A stretch of DNA of 64,000 nucleotides from UBA9655 sp964597045 (GCA_964597045.1 CAZQWE010000007.1:1-64000); one strand, 5' to 3'; shown: positions 17,889-27,459, counted from the first letter of the stretch. Notes: a model not told the origin generated them from the sequence alone. Program-made: numbers and translations.

Positions 17889-19643
17889 TTAAATCTCCTG
17901 GAGTTCCCACAGTTTCTTATACAAACTCTGTTCATCATGAATGAGCTCATTGTGTGTGCCCTCTTCAACAATTGTCCCCTTATCAAGGACAATAATTCGG
18001 TTCATATGCTTTAGAGTCGATAAGCGGTGGGCGATGGCGATGACTGTTTTGCGTTTGTCTTCGATAAGGAAATTCAGGCTATCTTGGATGAGTTTTTCTG
18101 TTTGACTATCAAGGGATGAGGTGGCTTCATCCAGGACAAGGATCGGTGCATCTTTAAGGATAGCTCTTGCAATCGCGATTCTTTGTCTTTGTCCGCCTGA
18201 AAGTTTGATGCCTCTTTCACCCACGTAAGACTGATATTGATCCGGTAGTTGCATAATAAAATCATGAAGATGGGCACGTTTGCTGGCTTCAATGACCTCT
18301 TCATCGGTCGCCGCCTGTTTTCCATAGCGAATGTTCTCCATCAACGTTCTGTGAAAAAGGAGGGTATCTTGTGGGATAACAGCAATGTTTTCTCTCAAGG
18401 AATCTTGAGTAACATCATCAATATTTTGATCGCTAATCAAGATTTCACCCGTTTCGTTTGTAAAATAGCGAAGCAGCAAGTTAACCAATGAGGACTTTCC
18501 CGCACCTGAATGACCAACGAGTCCAACCTTTTCCCCTGATCTCACCAGAATGTTGAGATTTTTGAAAACCGGATTTTTACCATCATAGGCAAAGCTTACG
18601 TTTTTAAATTCAATAGTCGGGCTTTTGATAACAAGTGCCCCCGCATTTTTCTGATCTAAATTCTGTTGCGGAACGTTTAATATTGAAAGAGCGCTTTTTA
18701 AATCTCCCATCGCTCGAGAAAAGTCTTGCAAAGAGATTGTTGCATGCCAAATATCCTCTGCGACAACTAAGGAAATACCAAAGACAAAGGCAAAATCTCC
18801 GATCGTAATGAGCCCAGTCATCCTTAAGTGAATCATATAAAAGAGGATGAATCCAAACATAATGAGATATAAAATGGCCCCGATGATTTGGAATTTAAAA
18901 TTGAATTTATACGTCTTTATTTGTTTTGGAATAAAGTCATGGGACATCTGATCATCTAAAATTTTGAGCTCTCTTTTTCTTGAAGCAAAGGCGAAAAGAG
19001 AAATAATGTTGGTGAGTTTATCCGATACTTGTCCGATGAGGGCATGTCGGCTCTCTGTTTCCTGAAAGGAGAGCTCATTCAACCGGGTGGACAGTTTATA
19101 CATGACGGGAATGTAAATCGCAGCCCAGATCAAGACAAATAAACCAAGATAAAAACTCACAATGAATAGGGCACAAAGACCCACAATGCTTTTCAGAATT
19201 CTTGAGAGAAGTCCATGATGCATCTCCGCCCAAAATTTGTCGTAGCCATCGAGGAGTCCTTTGAGCTTACTGCTAAGAGTGCCAGTAAGGTTATCCTGAA
19301 AGAAAAGATAGGAATGATGCTGCACGTAATCGTAGGATTTCAAGAGAATGGAACGTCGCACATAAGGTTCAGATCTCCACTCTGCAATGTTGCTGATCCT
19401 CCACATCGTTTCTAAAATAAGTTGGTTCCCCACAAATAAAACGATTGGGAAAAGGATCGCCTGATAGGTTAAAGGAGTGGGAGAGGCCATTGTGTCAAGA
19501 AATAGCTTTATAGCATAGTTATAGACCAGCGGATAAAAACTGGTGATAAAGGGGGCTAACAACATGACAAAGTAAAACCACTTATAGGGCTTTATGTGCT
19601 GCCAAAAAAATGAAAGGATCGCCTTATTTTGCATGTTATTCAT
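17889..19643 (-). CDS. ABC transporter, fused membrane and ATPase domains (MsbA-like)
   Basis: A 584-residue half-transporter of the exporter type. About six membrane helices occupy residues 15-310. The ATPase follows with Walker A VGHSGAGKSS, Q-loop IPQDTLLF, signature LSGGQRQRIAIARA, Walker B ILVLDEATSSLD and H-loop IAHRLST. It should work as a homodimer or with a partner. It is clearly paralogous to the exporter at 23747-25510. It is convergent with the deacetylase gene. The substrate is not predictable from the sequence. Confidence 0.93.
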   Translation of the reverse strand: MNNMQNKAILSFFWQHIKPYKWFYFVMLLAPFITSFYPLVYNYAIKLFLDTMASPTPLTYQAILFPIVLFVGNQLILETMWRISNIAEWRSEPYVRRSILLKSYDYVQHHSYLFFQDNLTGTLSSKLKGLLDGYDKFWAEMHHGLLSRILKSIVGLCALFIVSFYLGLFVLIWAAIYIPVMYKLSTRLNELSFQETESRHALIGQVSDKLTNIISLFAFASRKRELKILDDQMSHDFIPKQIKTYKFNFKFQIIGAILYLIMFGFILFYMIHLRMTGLITIGDFAFVFGISLVVAEDIWHATISLQDFSRAMGDLKSALSILNVPQQNLDQKNAGALVIKSPTIEFKNVSFAYDGKNPVFKNLNILVRSGEKVGLVGHSGAGKSSLVNLLLRYFTNETGEILISDQNIDDVTQDSLRENIAVIPQDTLLFHRTLMENIRYGKQAATDEEVIEASKRAHLHDFIMQLPDQYQSYVGERGIKLSGGQRQRIAIARAILKDAPILVLDEATSSLDSQTEKLIQDSLNFLIEDKRKTVIAIAHRLSTLKHMNRIIVLDKGTIVEEGTHNELIHDEQSLYKKLWELQEI

Positions 19644-19768
19644 CTTTGAATGTTACCCCGATGATAATTGCTTATTTTGTTAGTTTGGACAAGAGGTATA
19701 GGATCTGTCTTGATATTTTAAGTATCAAACCTTATTTAAATAATGCGCGTTTAAATTGGATCTTAATC

Positions 19769-20920
19769 ATGTCTAAACCTAGAAACATCCTAATCGTTGG
19801 TTCCTCCGGCAGTGGAAAATCTACGGTGTCCAAAAAGCTTAGCCAAATTTTAGGCTTAAGAATTCTAATTTTGTGTTTATTGTGGTCAAGTCAAGCCTGG
19901 GCTGGCGGCGGGAGGGAAGACTCAGAGAAAATTGAAAAGCTAGCCGTTGCTATAAAAAAGCTGGATCCCGTGAATTTTGATGCTGAGAAAGCCCGCACTT
20001 TTGCAAAAGAATCCCATTTGGATTTAACTGAACGCCCTGATGACGTTTTAAATTTATACACAGACATAATCTTTATTGCTCGTGGAGCACAATCTTTTAT
20101 ATACAAAGCTATATTGGCCCATGATAGACCCCATGCAGGATTGAAAAAGGGAGACATGATTGCTCTTAGAGTTGTAAGTAGCATTCCCAAGCCGCTCTCT
20201 AAGCATTATTTTGGCTGTGATCAATATGAAGCCCTTATTCGTCTCTCCAAATTTAAGAAACTAGATTGCACAGAACAACCTTTGACCGATTGTTTCCCTA
20301 ATTTTTACGGTGTGTATTTTGGTGGAGATATGCCAGAAAGCATAGCATCTACTATTCCAGACTGTTGGAAAATCAGTCGCAACTTTTGTAATTACAGATT
20401 TGAAGAAATGGAATGGATTGATTCAACTTTTGCGAAAGCTTTTGGACAAGATCAAAAGATCCCAGATTCCGTCATTTTTGAATTTTTATTTGGGGAATGG
20501 GCAGGACAATTTTTTCTAGGAATAACTGTTGGAGATCCGAGGGGATCAAACTATGGCTTAAAAAGAGTTGACCATGCGAGATGCTACCATCTTGGAGATT
20601 GTAATTACTATTTTTCTTCCCAAATGATGCCTATGCGTATCGACCTGGAAACTTTTCATAGAAGTACTCTTCCAAGCCAAAAAAGATTCTATAATTTGTT
20701 TCTTGTGAATACGAAAGGAGAGACCCAGGCTGGGAATGAATTCCTAAATGAATTAAACAATAAGTTTAAAGGTGTTAATATAGATGATCTGTTTACACTC
20801 TTTAAGCGCTACTTTTCAGCGTACATCAAAGAACCAGGTTGGGTTGAAAGAAATGACCCCACTGCAAAGCACTTTTATCTTGATCAAAAACACATCGATT
20901 ATGAGAAGAGTCTTCCCTAA
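19769..20920 (+). CDS. Cys-rich protein with a kinase P-loop fragment fused to a signal-peptide-like segment
   Basis: A 383-residue frame. Residues 1-30 (PRNILIVGSSGSGKST, then KKLSQILGL) are exactly the start of a small adenylate-kinase-like P-loop protein. They run in frame into LRILILCLLWSSQAWAGGG, a typical signal peptide h-region and cleavage site, and then a Cys-rich, probably extracytoplasmic, body of about 330 residues with no recognised domain. The junction lies near 19850-19865. It looks like a recombination chimera. The secreted gene may now start at an internal TTG, because no ATG lies between the P-loop and the signal peptide. Confidence 0.65.
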   Translation: MSKPRNILIVGSSGSGKSTVSKKLSQILGLRILILCLLWSSQAWAGGGREDSEKIEKLAVAIKKLDPVNFDAEKARTFAKESHLDLTERPDDVLNLYTDIIFIARGAQSFIYKAILAHDRPHAGLKKGDMIALRVVSSIPKPLSKHYFGCDQYEALIRLSKFKKLDCTEQPLTDCFPNFYGVYFGGDMPESIASTIPDCWKISRNFCNYRFEEMEWIDSTFAKAFGQDQKIPDSVIFEFLFGEWAGQFFLGITVGDPRGSNYGLKRVDHARCYHLGDCNYYFSSQMMPMRIDLETFHRSTLPSQKRFYNLFLVNTKGETQAGNEFLNELNNKFKGVNIDDLFTLFKRYFSAYIKEPGWVERNDPTAKHFYLDQKHIDYEKSLP

Positions 20921-20948
20921 GATGTGGGGAATGATTTCTTAAGGAGAT

Positions 20949-21002
20949 ATGTTGCTGGCTGTTGGGGATCAAATGTTCGGTGAGAACACACTCGCTGCCT
21001 AA
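20949..21002 (+). pseudogene. 17-codon frame with an AAGGAG site, probable gene remnant
   Basis: An ATG seven bases after AAGGAG opens a frame reading MLLAVGDQMFGENTLAA before a stop. The ribosome site is good, but the peptide looks like a slice of a larger globular protein and not a stand-alone product. It sits in the short gap between the P-loop chimera and alaX. Very low certainty. Confidence 0.2.
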
Positions 21003-21014
21003 TCCTGTATTGCT

Positions 21015-21647
21015 TCAGTTAAGACTAATCTCAATCCTTTCTTTGCCGCTTCCTATATTGACTCTTTTCAATGTCACAAACCCAACCTCAGCTGTTGATT
21101 TAACATGAGTACCTCCGCAAGGAACTTCGGCAAATCCATCAATCTTCCAAAAACGTCGTTGACTTGCTTCATTGGAATAACCCGTTTGAATGATCTCGTC
21201 TCGTTTTATGATTTCATTATACTCAGCTAATATCTCCTCAAAATAAGGGGAGATATTCTTATCACAAACAAAGTCAATGCGGGCTTTTGATTCGCCAATG
21301 TGGGCCCCAATTTTTTCAAGGTCCAGCTTTCTTGTAACCAACTCAAGGATGAGCTCTGCAGCAAAGTGGAGGCGCATAAGTCTGTATCTTCGAGGCCAAT
21401 TAATTTCCATCGTCACCGTATCTCCGGAACGAAGTCCATGCCCGTCTTCAAGGGTGTAATAAATGAGAAGATCTTCTTTGACAGAGTCGATGACAGAATG
21501 TCCATTGATAGTAGCCCGATCACTCTCTTGCCCACCAGAAAATGAAAAGGCGATGGTTTCCTCAAGGAGTATACGGTTCCCCGAAACCTCAGTAACTTTT
21601 GTCGTTAAGCTTTGCTGATAAGGGTTATCCCAAAAAACTTTTCTCAT
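21015..21647 (-). CDS. alaX: Alanyl-tRNA editing protein, AlaX family
   Basis: A 210-residue free-standing editing domain of the alanyl/threonyl-tRNA synthetase type, which hydrolyses mischarged tRNA-Ala. The SFSGGQESD segment equals the family's FYPxGGGQxxD region, and PCGGTH is the C-x3-H zinc half. The first zinc half, normally HxxxH, reads HFAAE, so one ligand is Glu (residue 98). ATG 21647 is used; the frame extends to a GTG at 21671. It is divergent from the following acetyltransferase. Whether the altered metal site still supports editing is unknown. Confidence 0.85.
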   Translation of the reverse strand: MRKVFWDNPYQQSLTTKVTEVSGNRILLEETIAFSFSGGQESDRATINGHSVIDSVKEDLLIYYTLEDGHGLRSGDTVTMEINWPRRYRLMRLHFAAELILELVTRKLDLEKIGAHIGESKARIDFVCDKNISPYFEEILAEYNEIIKRDEIIQTGYSNEASQRRFWKIDGFAEVPCGGTHVKSTAEVGFVTLKRVNIGSGKERIEISLN

Positions 21648-21692
21648 GCTATATCCATATATCACTTTCACAAACGCTTAAGGAATACTCTT

Positions 21693-22496
21693 ATGTCAAA
21701 AGTTTCAAATGCAGCTTCTCTAATTAACCTTTACCATACCATAGAAGATTATTTCTTCAGAGCCATTTCTATAGAGTGTTTGGATTTTGGTGGCATTGCA
21801 ACAGCTTACATGACGGGTGTTGAATCAGGTAATCTAAACCCGGTGAGTTTAAGGAATAACACAGGATCTGTAGATAATATTCTTAATCAATGCCAACATT
21901 TTTATGCAAATAGGAACATTCCCTTCGTCATTCTTATTCCTCAAGATCTGTGCAAGTCTGAAATGTCAGCAGCATTTAAACAAATGGAGTATATTCAAGT
22001 CGAAGAATCGATGGCGATGGTTTTAGAATTGGGAAGTCATTATGAAGTCCTTTCTGATGAAAAGAGATCAATTCTACGAACTGATAAGAATCTTAAAGAC
22101 TGGGTTTTTCCCTTAAAAGACGCATTTGAATCAACAGATGAAATCTGTCTTCAATATGCAAACGCGCATGAGAGAGCGCTTGAGAAAAAGTTTAATATGC
22201 ATCACTTCAGCATATATTGCGAAGGAAGGCCTGTTTCGTCACTCACCCTGGCCGTTCAAAATTCTATTGCAAGAATTGATGATCTCGGGACTCAGACTGA
22301 ATTTCGGGGGAGAGGGTATGCAACAAATCTCTTGAAGCACGCATTAGGCCAATCTATAAAATTAGGGGCTACCCAATGTTTTATGGATGCGTCCCTTGCC
22401 GGTATCTCGATATATAGAAAGCTGGGTTTCAAGGCTTTATTTAAGAACATAATTTATGAACAAAAGTCTATGATGGACAAGCCATATGCAAAATAA
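21693..22496 (+). CDS. GNAT-family N-acetyltransferase
   Basis: A 267-residue protein. The N-terminal half (to about residue 130) resembles the non-catalytic lobe of two-lobed GNATs. The C-terminal half carries ARIDDLGTQTEFRGRGYATNLLKHAL, with the R-G-R-G-Y-A acetyl-CoA loop, and IYRKLGFKALFKN, the typical closing helix and strand. ATG 21693 follows TAAGGA. The last codons overlap the methyltransferase start by 11 bases, suggesting an operon with it and the DUF5946 gene. Confidence 0.88.
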   Translation: MSKVSNAASLINLYHTIEDYFFRAISIECLDFGGIATAYMTGVESGNLNPVSLRNNTGSVDNILNQCQHFYANRNIPFVILIPQDLCKSEMSAAFKQMEYIQVEESMAMVLELGSHYEVLSDEKRSILRTDKNLKDWVFPLKDAFESTDEICLQYANAHERALEKKFNMHHFSIYCEGRPVSSLTLAVQNSIARIDDLGTQTEFRGRGYATNLLKHALGQSIKLGATQCFMDASLAGISIYRKLGFKALFKNIIYEQKSMMDKPYAK

Positions 22497-23220
22497 CCTC
22501 GAAGAATACGCAGACCCTCGGCTTTATGATTCCGAATATGGTGGATATCAAGGCGATTTTGGTTTTTTCTTGAATCTCATTCAAACCGGCTCTGTTCTGG
22601 ATCTTGGATGTGGGACAGGACGGTTAACGATCCCCTTGGCACAAAAGGGTTTGAAAGTGGTCGGGCTTGATGCCTCCCTGCCCATGCTCACGCTTGCAAG
22701 TAAGAAAAGTCAGGGTCTTCCCATTGAGTGGGTTCAAGGGGATATCCGTAATTTTCATCTCGATCAAACGTTCGATCTGATCTTGATGGCAGGCAATACC
22801 TTCCAAGCTCTATTGACCGAAGCGGAACAATTACAGATGTTGGCGTGTGTCAGGAAGCATCTTAAACCCTCAGGTTTGTTTGTCTTCAACACACGCAATC
22901 CTCGTGAATCCGACACACACTCAACCCATGAGTTTGAGTATTGGCATAGCTTCCAAGATCCCATCGGAGATGAGGTTAAAGTCTATGGAAAACAAGAAGT
23001 CGATCCATCTCAACAGATTGTAACATACACCACACAACGTGTTTGGAATAACAAGGAAACCGTAACACAAATTCGCTTAAGATTTACATTCTATGATGAA
23101 CTGATGAGACTTCTTGAACAAGCTGGATTTGAAGTTACTGCTGTTTATGGTGATGATAAGAAGATTCCTTTCCACAAGGATAGCCCATCGATTATTCCAA
23201 TATGTAAGGTCAGGAAATGA
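22486..23220 (+). CDS. Class I SAM-dependent methyltransferase
   Basis: A 244-residue enzyme with a canonical motif I (VLDLGCGTGRLTIPLA), GLDASLPMLTLA as the acidic SAM-ribose loop, WVQGDIRNF as motif III and FDLILMAGNTFQAL as motif IV. It resembles the UbiE/Methyltransf_25 type that methylates small molecules. It is translationally coupled at both ends: it overlaps the GNAT by 11 bases and the DUF5946 gene by four. Confidence 0.9.
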   Translation: MQNNLEEYADPRLYDSEYGGYQGDFGFFLNLIQTGSVLDLGCGTGRLTIPLAQKGLKVVGLDASLPMLTLASKKSQGLPIEWVQGDIRNFHLDQTFDLILMAGNTFQALLTEAEQLQMLACVRKHLKPSGLFVFNTRNPRESDTHSTHEFEYWHSFQDPIGDEVKVYGKQEVDPSQQIVTYTTQRVWNNKETVTQIRLRFTFYDELMRLLEQAGFEVTAVYGDDKKIPFHKDSPSIIPICKVRK

Positions 23221-23723
23221 TGAAGACATGTTTTGGCTGTTTAGCTGAATTTCAAAAGAAGACGGATGATCCCGTTCCCCATCCCTACATCGGTGCCATC
23301 GCCGAGTGTTGGGAGGTTTTCGGTTCCATTCTTGAAAAAGAATACAGTAACCCTGAGTATTTCAAAGTTCATCGCACGACTGTAGATGCTTACGGTGCCC
23401 AACACATTGGGAATCAAGAGGATCGGAGAGCGAGGCAGTCAGCAAATGTTCATCTCATTGCGCTTTATTTATCTATTGTTCAAAACGCGAGCAATGAGGA
23501 AAGCTCAACATTTATAAGAAATGCAACGAAGATAAAAAGAGATTGGCCTCCTGTCTTACAAAGGAAAAAGCCCATGTGGTTGACTGTCCAAGATATTGTC
23601 AAAGCGGACAATCCATCCTCACATGCAGAGTTGGTAATAAAATGGGGACAAAGTATCTGTGAGACTTACGAGGATTGTCATCAATCTATTACTCAGCTTT
23701 ATCATCAAATCTCTACAGTTTAA
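23217..23723 (+). CDS. DUF5946-family protein
   Basis: A 168-residue protein that fits the DUF5946 pattern: a CFGC start (possible zinc knuckle), PHPYIGAIAECWEVFG, VHRTTVDAYGAQH, a central helical region and KWGQSICETYEDCHQSITQLYH at the end. Histidines and acidic residues are placed as in metal-dependent helical bundles (DinB-like), but the family's biochemistry is not established. Its ATG overlaps the methyltransferase stop. Confidence 0.8.
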   Translation: MMKTCFGCLAEFQKKTDDPVPHPYIGAIAECWEVFGSILEKEYSNPEYFKVHRTTVDAYGAQHIGNQEDRRARQSANVHLIALYLSIVQNASNEESSTFIRNATKIKRDWPPVLQRKKPMWLTVQDIVKADNPSSHAELVIKWGQSICETYEDCHQSITQLYHQISTV

Positions 23724-23746
23724 AGTCTTGACTCATAAAGAAGACC

Positions 23747-25510
23747 TTAATTCACATCACCTAAAAAGCCACCAACTTGGGTGTCCCATAAGGTTTTGTA
23801 TAGTCCATCAGTCGCAATCAACTCTTTGTGGTTTCCATCTTCAACAATCTTACCCTTATCAAAAACAAGGATTCGGTCCATATGAAGAAGTGTTGATAAT
23901 CTATGGGCAATGACAAGGGTTGTTTTTCCTTTCATGGCCTTCCATAAGGATTCTTGGATATACTTCTCTGTCACAGAATCTAACTGGGATGTTGCTTCAT
24001 CCAAGATAAGAAGAGGAGCGTTCTTTAAAATAGCCCGTGCGATGGCAACACGTTGCCTTTGTCCCCCAGAGAGTTTGACGCCTCTTTCTCCAACGAGGGA
24101 TTCGTAACCATTCTGAAGATCAGCAGCGAAACCATGAACATGGGCATGCTTTGAGGCTTGAATCACTTCATCATCCGTTTCATCCGTTTTCCCATAACGA
24201 ATGTTATCCATCAAACTTCTTTGAAAAAGTGTTGGGTCTTGGGGAATCATCGCTATGGCTTCATGCAAGCTGTCTTGAGTCACTTCACGGATATCTTGGT
24301 TATCAATGAGAATACGTCCCTTGGATACATCGTAAAGTCTTAAAATAAGATTCACGAAAGTCGTTTTACCGCCCCCTGAATACCCAACAAGACCAACCTT
24401 TTGACCCGCCTCAATTGTCACTGACTTGTTCTGGAAAAGAGCTTTATGGCTATGATATTGGAATTTAACATTTTCAAAGGTGATCTGACCCTTCGGCACT
24501 TGTAATACACTTGCTTTTGGGTGATCAACGATATCTTGTCTTACAAGGAGATCTCTAAGGCTTTGTTTGCATTTTCCTACGGCCCCATTAAACTGCTCAA
24601 CAAATGACAAGGTAAACCAAATCATATGACCAAGACGCATGGAAAGGCCTAATATTAACGCAAAGTCTCCAATTGTGACCAAATTTTTACGATAGAGGTA
24701 AATGAGTATAAAGGCACAAGCGCCCATCATTACAGCAATCATCAACCCCTGGAGACTATTGAGAATAATGAATAGAACCTCCTTATCTCGAAAAGCCTTA
24801 ATGCTATCCTTGAAGAACCGTTTCATGCGAGAGATTTCAAAATCTTTTCTTGCAAAAGTTCTAATAGTGCTTTGATTTGCAAAGATATCAACACATTGGC
24901 CGCTGGTCATGCTCTCACATTCAGCCAGTCTATCAGCCAAAGGAACAATGTATCGTGCGAGAAAGATCGTCACAGCTGTAAACACAATAAACCATAGAAA
25001 TAACGTGTAAAAGAAGAGGGGGTTAACAAAATAAACAGTCACGAAAGACATTAATAGCAGTGAACTTCCTCGAATAAATTCCGGGAATATTCGATGGAGT
25101 ATGAGCTCGATATTATCAGCAAGTGTTCCTATTTGACTTGAAATTCGCCCCGATAAGTTATCTTGAAAGTATTGATGTGAGTTGCCGAGTACGTGGTGTA
25201 GGGTTTCGCTGATGATTTTGTTTTTAATCACCGGTTGCAGTTTATAATTAATATATTCAATGGAACGCCAGGTCAAATTATCAAAAACAATAAAGTTAAG
25301 GACAAGCAAAGCGGAAGGAAAAATGATGGAACCCTCATGATCATTTAATAAAGAATCAACGATATCCTTAATCAAAATGTTATTGATGGGGTCCCAAAAT
25401 CCAGCAAGGATGAGAATACAGATAAAAATTCCAACCCACAATTTATAGGGCTTTAAAAAATGCCATATAAACACAGGGAGGGTTTGTGGAAGAAAAGTAT
25501 GTGATGTCAT
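23747..25510 (-). CDS. ABC transporter, fused membrane and ATPase domains
   Basis: A 587-residue exporter-type half-transporter with about six membrane helices in residues 15-310. Walker A is VGYSGGGKTT, signature LSGGQRQRVAIARA, Walker B LLILDEATSQLD and H-loop IAHRLST. It aligns throughout with the transporter at 17889-19643 (shared HDFxxxL-type and VGERGVKLSGGQRQR blocks), so the two probably arose by duplication and might pair as a heterodimer. The substrate is unknown. Confidence 0.93.
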   Translation of the reverse strand: MTSHTFLPQTLPVFIWHFLKPYKLWVGIFICILILAGFWDPINNILIKDIVDSLLNDHEGSIIFPSALLVLNFIVFDNLTWRSIEYINYKLQPVIKNKIISETLHHVLGNSHQYFQDNLSGRISSQIGTLADNIELILHRIFPEFIRGSSLLLMSFVTVYFVNPLFFYTLFLWFIVFTAVTIFLARYIVPLADRLAECESMTSGQCVDIFANQSTIRTFARKDFEISRMKRFFKDSIKAFRDKEVLFIILNSLQGLMIAVMMGACAFILIYLYRKNLVTIGDFALILGLSMRLGHMIWFTLSFVEQFNGAVGKCKQSLRDLLVRQDIVDHPKASVLQVPKGQITFENVKFQYHSHKALFQNKSVTIEAGQKVGLVGYSGGGKTTFVNLILRLYDVSKGRILIDNQDIREVTQDSLHEAIAMIPQDPTLFQRSLMDNIRYGKTDETDDEVIQASKHAHVHGFAADLQNGYESLVGERGVKLSGGQRQRVAIARAILKNAPLLILDEATSQLDSVTEKYIQESLWKAMKGKTTLVIAHRLSTLLHMDRILVFDKGKIVEDGNHKELIATDGLYKTLWDTQVGGFLGDVN

Positions 25511-25713
25511 GTTAAATCTCTCGAATAAGGGCTATGTATATTTATGACGCGTCAAGACTCAACTTAGCCTTTTAGCACTTGCCCTTTAACTCAGGGCTAT
25601 AGAGAGATTATCCTCATGATATGTACTGCCTTTATTAAGAATAAGTATAGTGTATGTGTATAGGTGGGAATAGTCAAGTATGATAAGGTGTATAAGTTCA
25701 GTACATATGAGAC

Positions 25714-26310
25714 TCAAGCGGCTCTAAGAAAGGAGTCATTAATATACTCTAGAGGAGTGAGTCCTTTCAAACTAAAATGAGGTCTATATGAATTATACTT
25801 ATTAAGGGCCTTATCGAGATCAATTCTTATCTCACTCAATGAGTTAGCGAGGAGATCCTTTCTTGCATAAAATTCTTCTCTAAAGATTCTGTTTCCCCTT
25901 TCAACTCCTCCATTATATTGAGGTCTACTGGGAGGCAGAACATAAAGCGATAGGTTTAATTCCGCACAAGCTTGTTCAAACTCTTTCATAAATTCCGATC
26001 CTCCATCAACTTGAATAGACTCGACTTTAAAGGGAGCCTTTTGAATAAACTCTTCCAGAAACTTGGCTGCAGAGCTGCTTGTCGCATTTGAACATACACC
26101 TGCATGAATAAACTTGGACTTAGGGTCCCAGGCTTGGAAATGCTTTATTTTGATATTGTTTTTAGTGACGGTCATATGATCGATTTGAACCAATTGACCT
26201 GGTTTTAGAGATTTCATTTTATACTGCCATTTCTGGGCATGGCCTTTAAAAACCCGCTTTCGTCTTGCTCGTGAAGCAGAAATCGATGTTTGAATGATTC
26301 CCTTACCCAT
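25714..26310 (-). mobile_element. Truncated DDE transposase (integrase-core, IS481/IS3-like)
   Basis: 198 codons cover the catalytic core: VQIDHMT (first Asp), IQVDGGSEF (second Asp) and YNGGVERGNR (Glu), then YRPHFSLKGLTPLEY, the usual end of rve-type transposases. The N-terminal helix-turn-helix part is missing: upstream of MGKGII the sequence changes to a thioesterase relic. So this is a partial element, probably immobile. No terminal inverted repeats were recognised. Confidence 0.8.
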
Positions 26311-26313
26311 AAG

Positions 26314-26592
26314 ATGAATACATATATTGCCCCTAATTATAACGGAAAAGTCTTTTTGTTATGGGCCAAAAATAGGCTTGGAGATCCAGTACAAAATCAT
26401 ATACATAGTCATGGCTGGATAGGAAATTTAAAACAACTAAAAATTTTGAATATACCAGGCGATCACTTTAGTCTCTTTGATTATAAGTACATTAAGTCGA
26501 CGGCAGAAGCTATTAATCAAGCAATCAAATATTCATTTCTTGATGATCAAGTTCTTGATTGGGATAAGGAGAAAGTTACAAACATAAACTAA
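26314..26592 (+). pseudogene. C-terminal fragment of an NRPS/PKS-type thioesterase
   Basis: The last 92 codons of an alpha/beta-hydrolase thioesterase. NYNGKVFLLWAKN is the strand after the lid region. IPGDHFSLFDYKYIKSTAEAINQAI matches the catalytic-histidine segment (PGDHxxh) and final helix of type I thioesterases that release nonribosomal peptides or polyketides. The nucleophile GxSxG and everything upstream are absent, cut at the transposase junction. It is the relic of a natural-product gene. Confidence 0.6.
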
Positions 26593-26607
26593 GATGTTCT
26601 TTGAATC

Positions 26608-26627
26608 GAGCAAATTGCAAATTATTT
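26608..26627 (+). repeat. 20-nt direct repeat, copy 1
   Basis: GAGCAAATTGCAAATTATTT is identical to the stretch at 28086-28105. The pair brackets the intron relic, the hairpin element and one small gene. Confidence 0.6.
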
Positions 26628-26668
26628 GAATGCTGATCTGAGTTTTCTTCTAATTCCATGCAATCTTA

Positions 26669-27309
26669 ATCGAGTAGGAGGGGTCTCGCGACCCCGTCCT
26701 CTCACACCACCGTACGTGCGATGTCGCATACGGCGGTTTCAGTTAAACTTCTACCAGAGACACTTTTTTTTCCAAACTTATGAGGCCTTGTTCTTTAAAC
26801 CAATTGTTATTCATTCCATGCTGAGCTGGAATGCTCTTGGATAATCGTCACATGCCTTTCCCTGATTTGGCTAGATTCCATGCACTATATGCAGGTACAC
26901 CCAGACTTATCAGGAACTTCGCTTTCGGCCAGGATCGCTTTCGCTGTTTTAAACGATAGCACCTTACCTTGCGTCGTATCCAACCCTCTAGCGCCCTCAG
27001 TTGAGAAGGCCACTCTGTGAGCTGGAAATAGTTGAGCCATCCTCGCAAGGTAAGATACAGATCTTTCCCAAGGTGAGTGCTGGATTTACTGCTATACACT
27101 TGCGGTCAGTTATTGGGCCTCTCCGTCTAATGCCGTGTTGCCCTGTATAGCAGCCTTATATCCAGTTCCTGTTCGTCACTCCCTTGTTACGTCATCGGCT
27201 TCCTTCAGATTCCACCTCACGATGGACACCCTTGCCTAGACTCGCAATTCCGACTTCCACGGCGTGCAGTAGACTTCCACCACCTAGATCTGCACCTTGC
27301 TTGGCGCAC
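26669..27309 (-). mobile_element. Gutted group II intron (internal deletion)
   Basis: Read on the minus strand, it begins GTGCGCC AAGCAAGG, the classical 5' end. Domain I-like sequence follows (GGTGGAAGTC, GTGAGGTGGAATCTGAAGG, GACGAACAGGAACTGGATAT). It then jumps to the last part of the maturase and ends with a domain V hairpin (CCGCCGTATGCG paired with CGCACGTACGGTGG), GTGTGAGAGGACGGGG and CTCCTACTCGAT. At about 640 bp it lacks nearly the whole reverse transcriptase. The 5' and 3' ribozyme ends survive, so it might splice or be mobilised in trans only if a related intron protein exists elsewhere. Confidence 0.75.
26848..27099 (-). pseudogene. C-terminal maturase fragment of the intron-encoded reverse transcriptase
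   Basis: About 80 codons reading LYLTLRGWLNYFQLTE, LEGWIRRKVRCYRLKQ, then KFLISLGVPAYSAWNLAKSGKG. This is the GIIM (maturase X) domain at the end of group II intron proteins. The finger, palm and YADD regions are deleted. It lies inside the degenerate intron. Confidence 0.8.
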
Positions 27310-27459
27310 AATTACTTCACATCATATTCGGCGTTTTAAAACACGAAAAACCATTTGTAGAAAAATATGCATAAAACTGAAAAAAGATGTTCACCGTCAA
27401 GACAGTATCTTGTGGGGGCTTTGTTGAATAATTGTCTTTTTAACGTCACAACCCAACTG

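Noticed and set aside
17889..25510. The two ABC exporters as lasso transporters
   Set aside because: They are far from the cluster and most similar to each other; the cluster has its own exporter.
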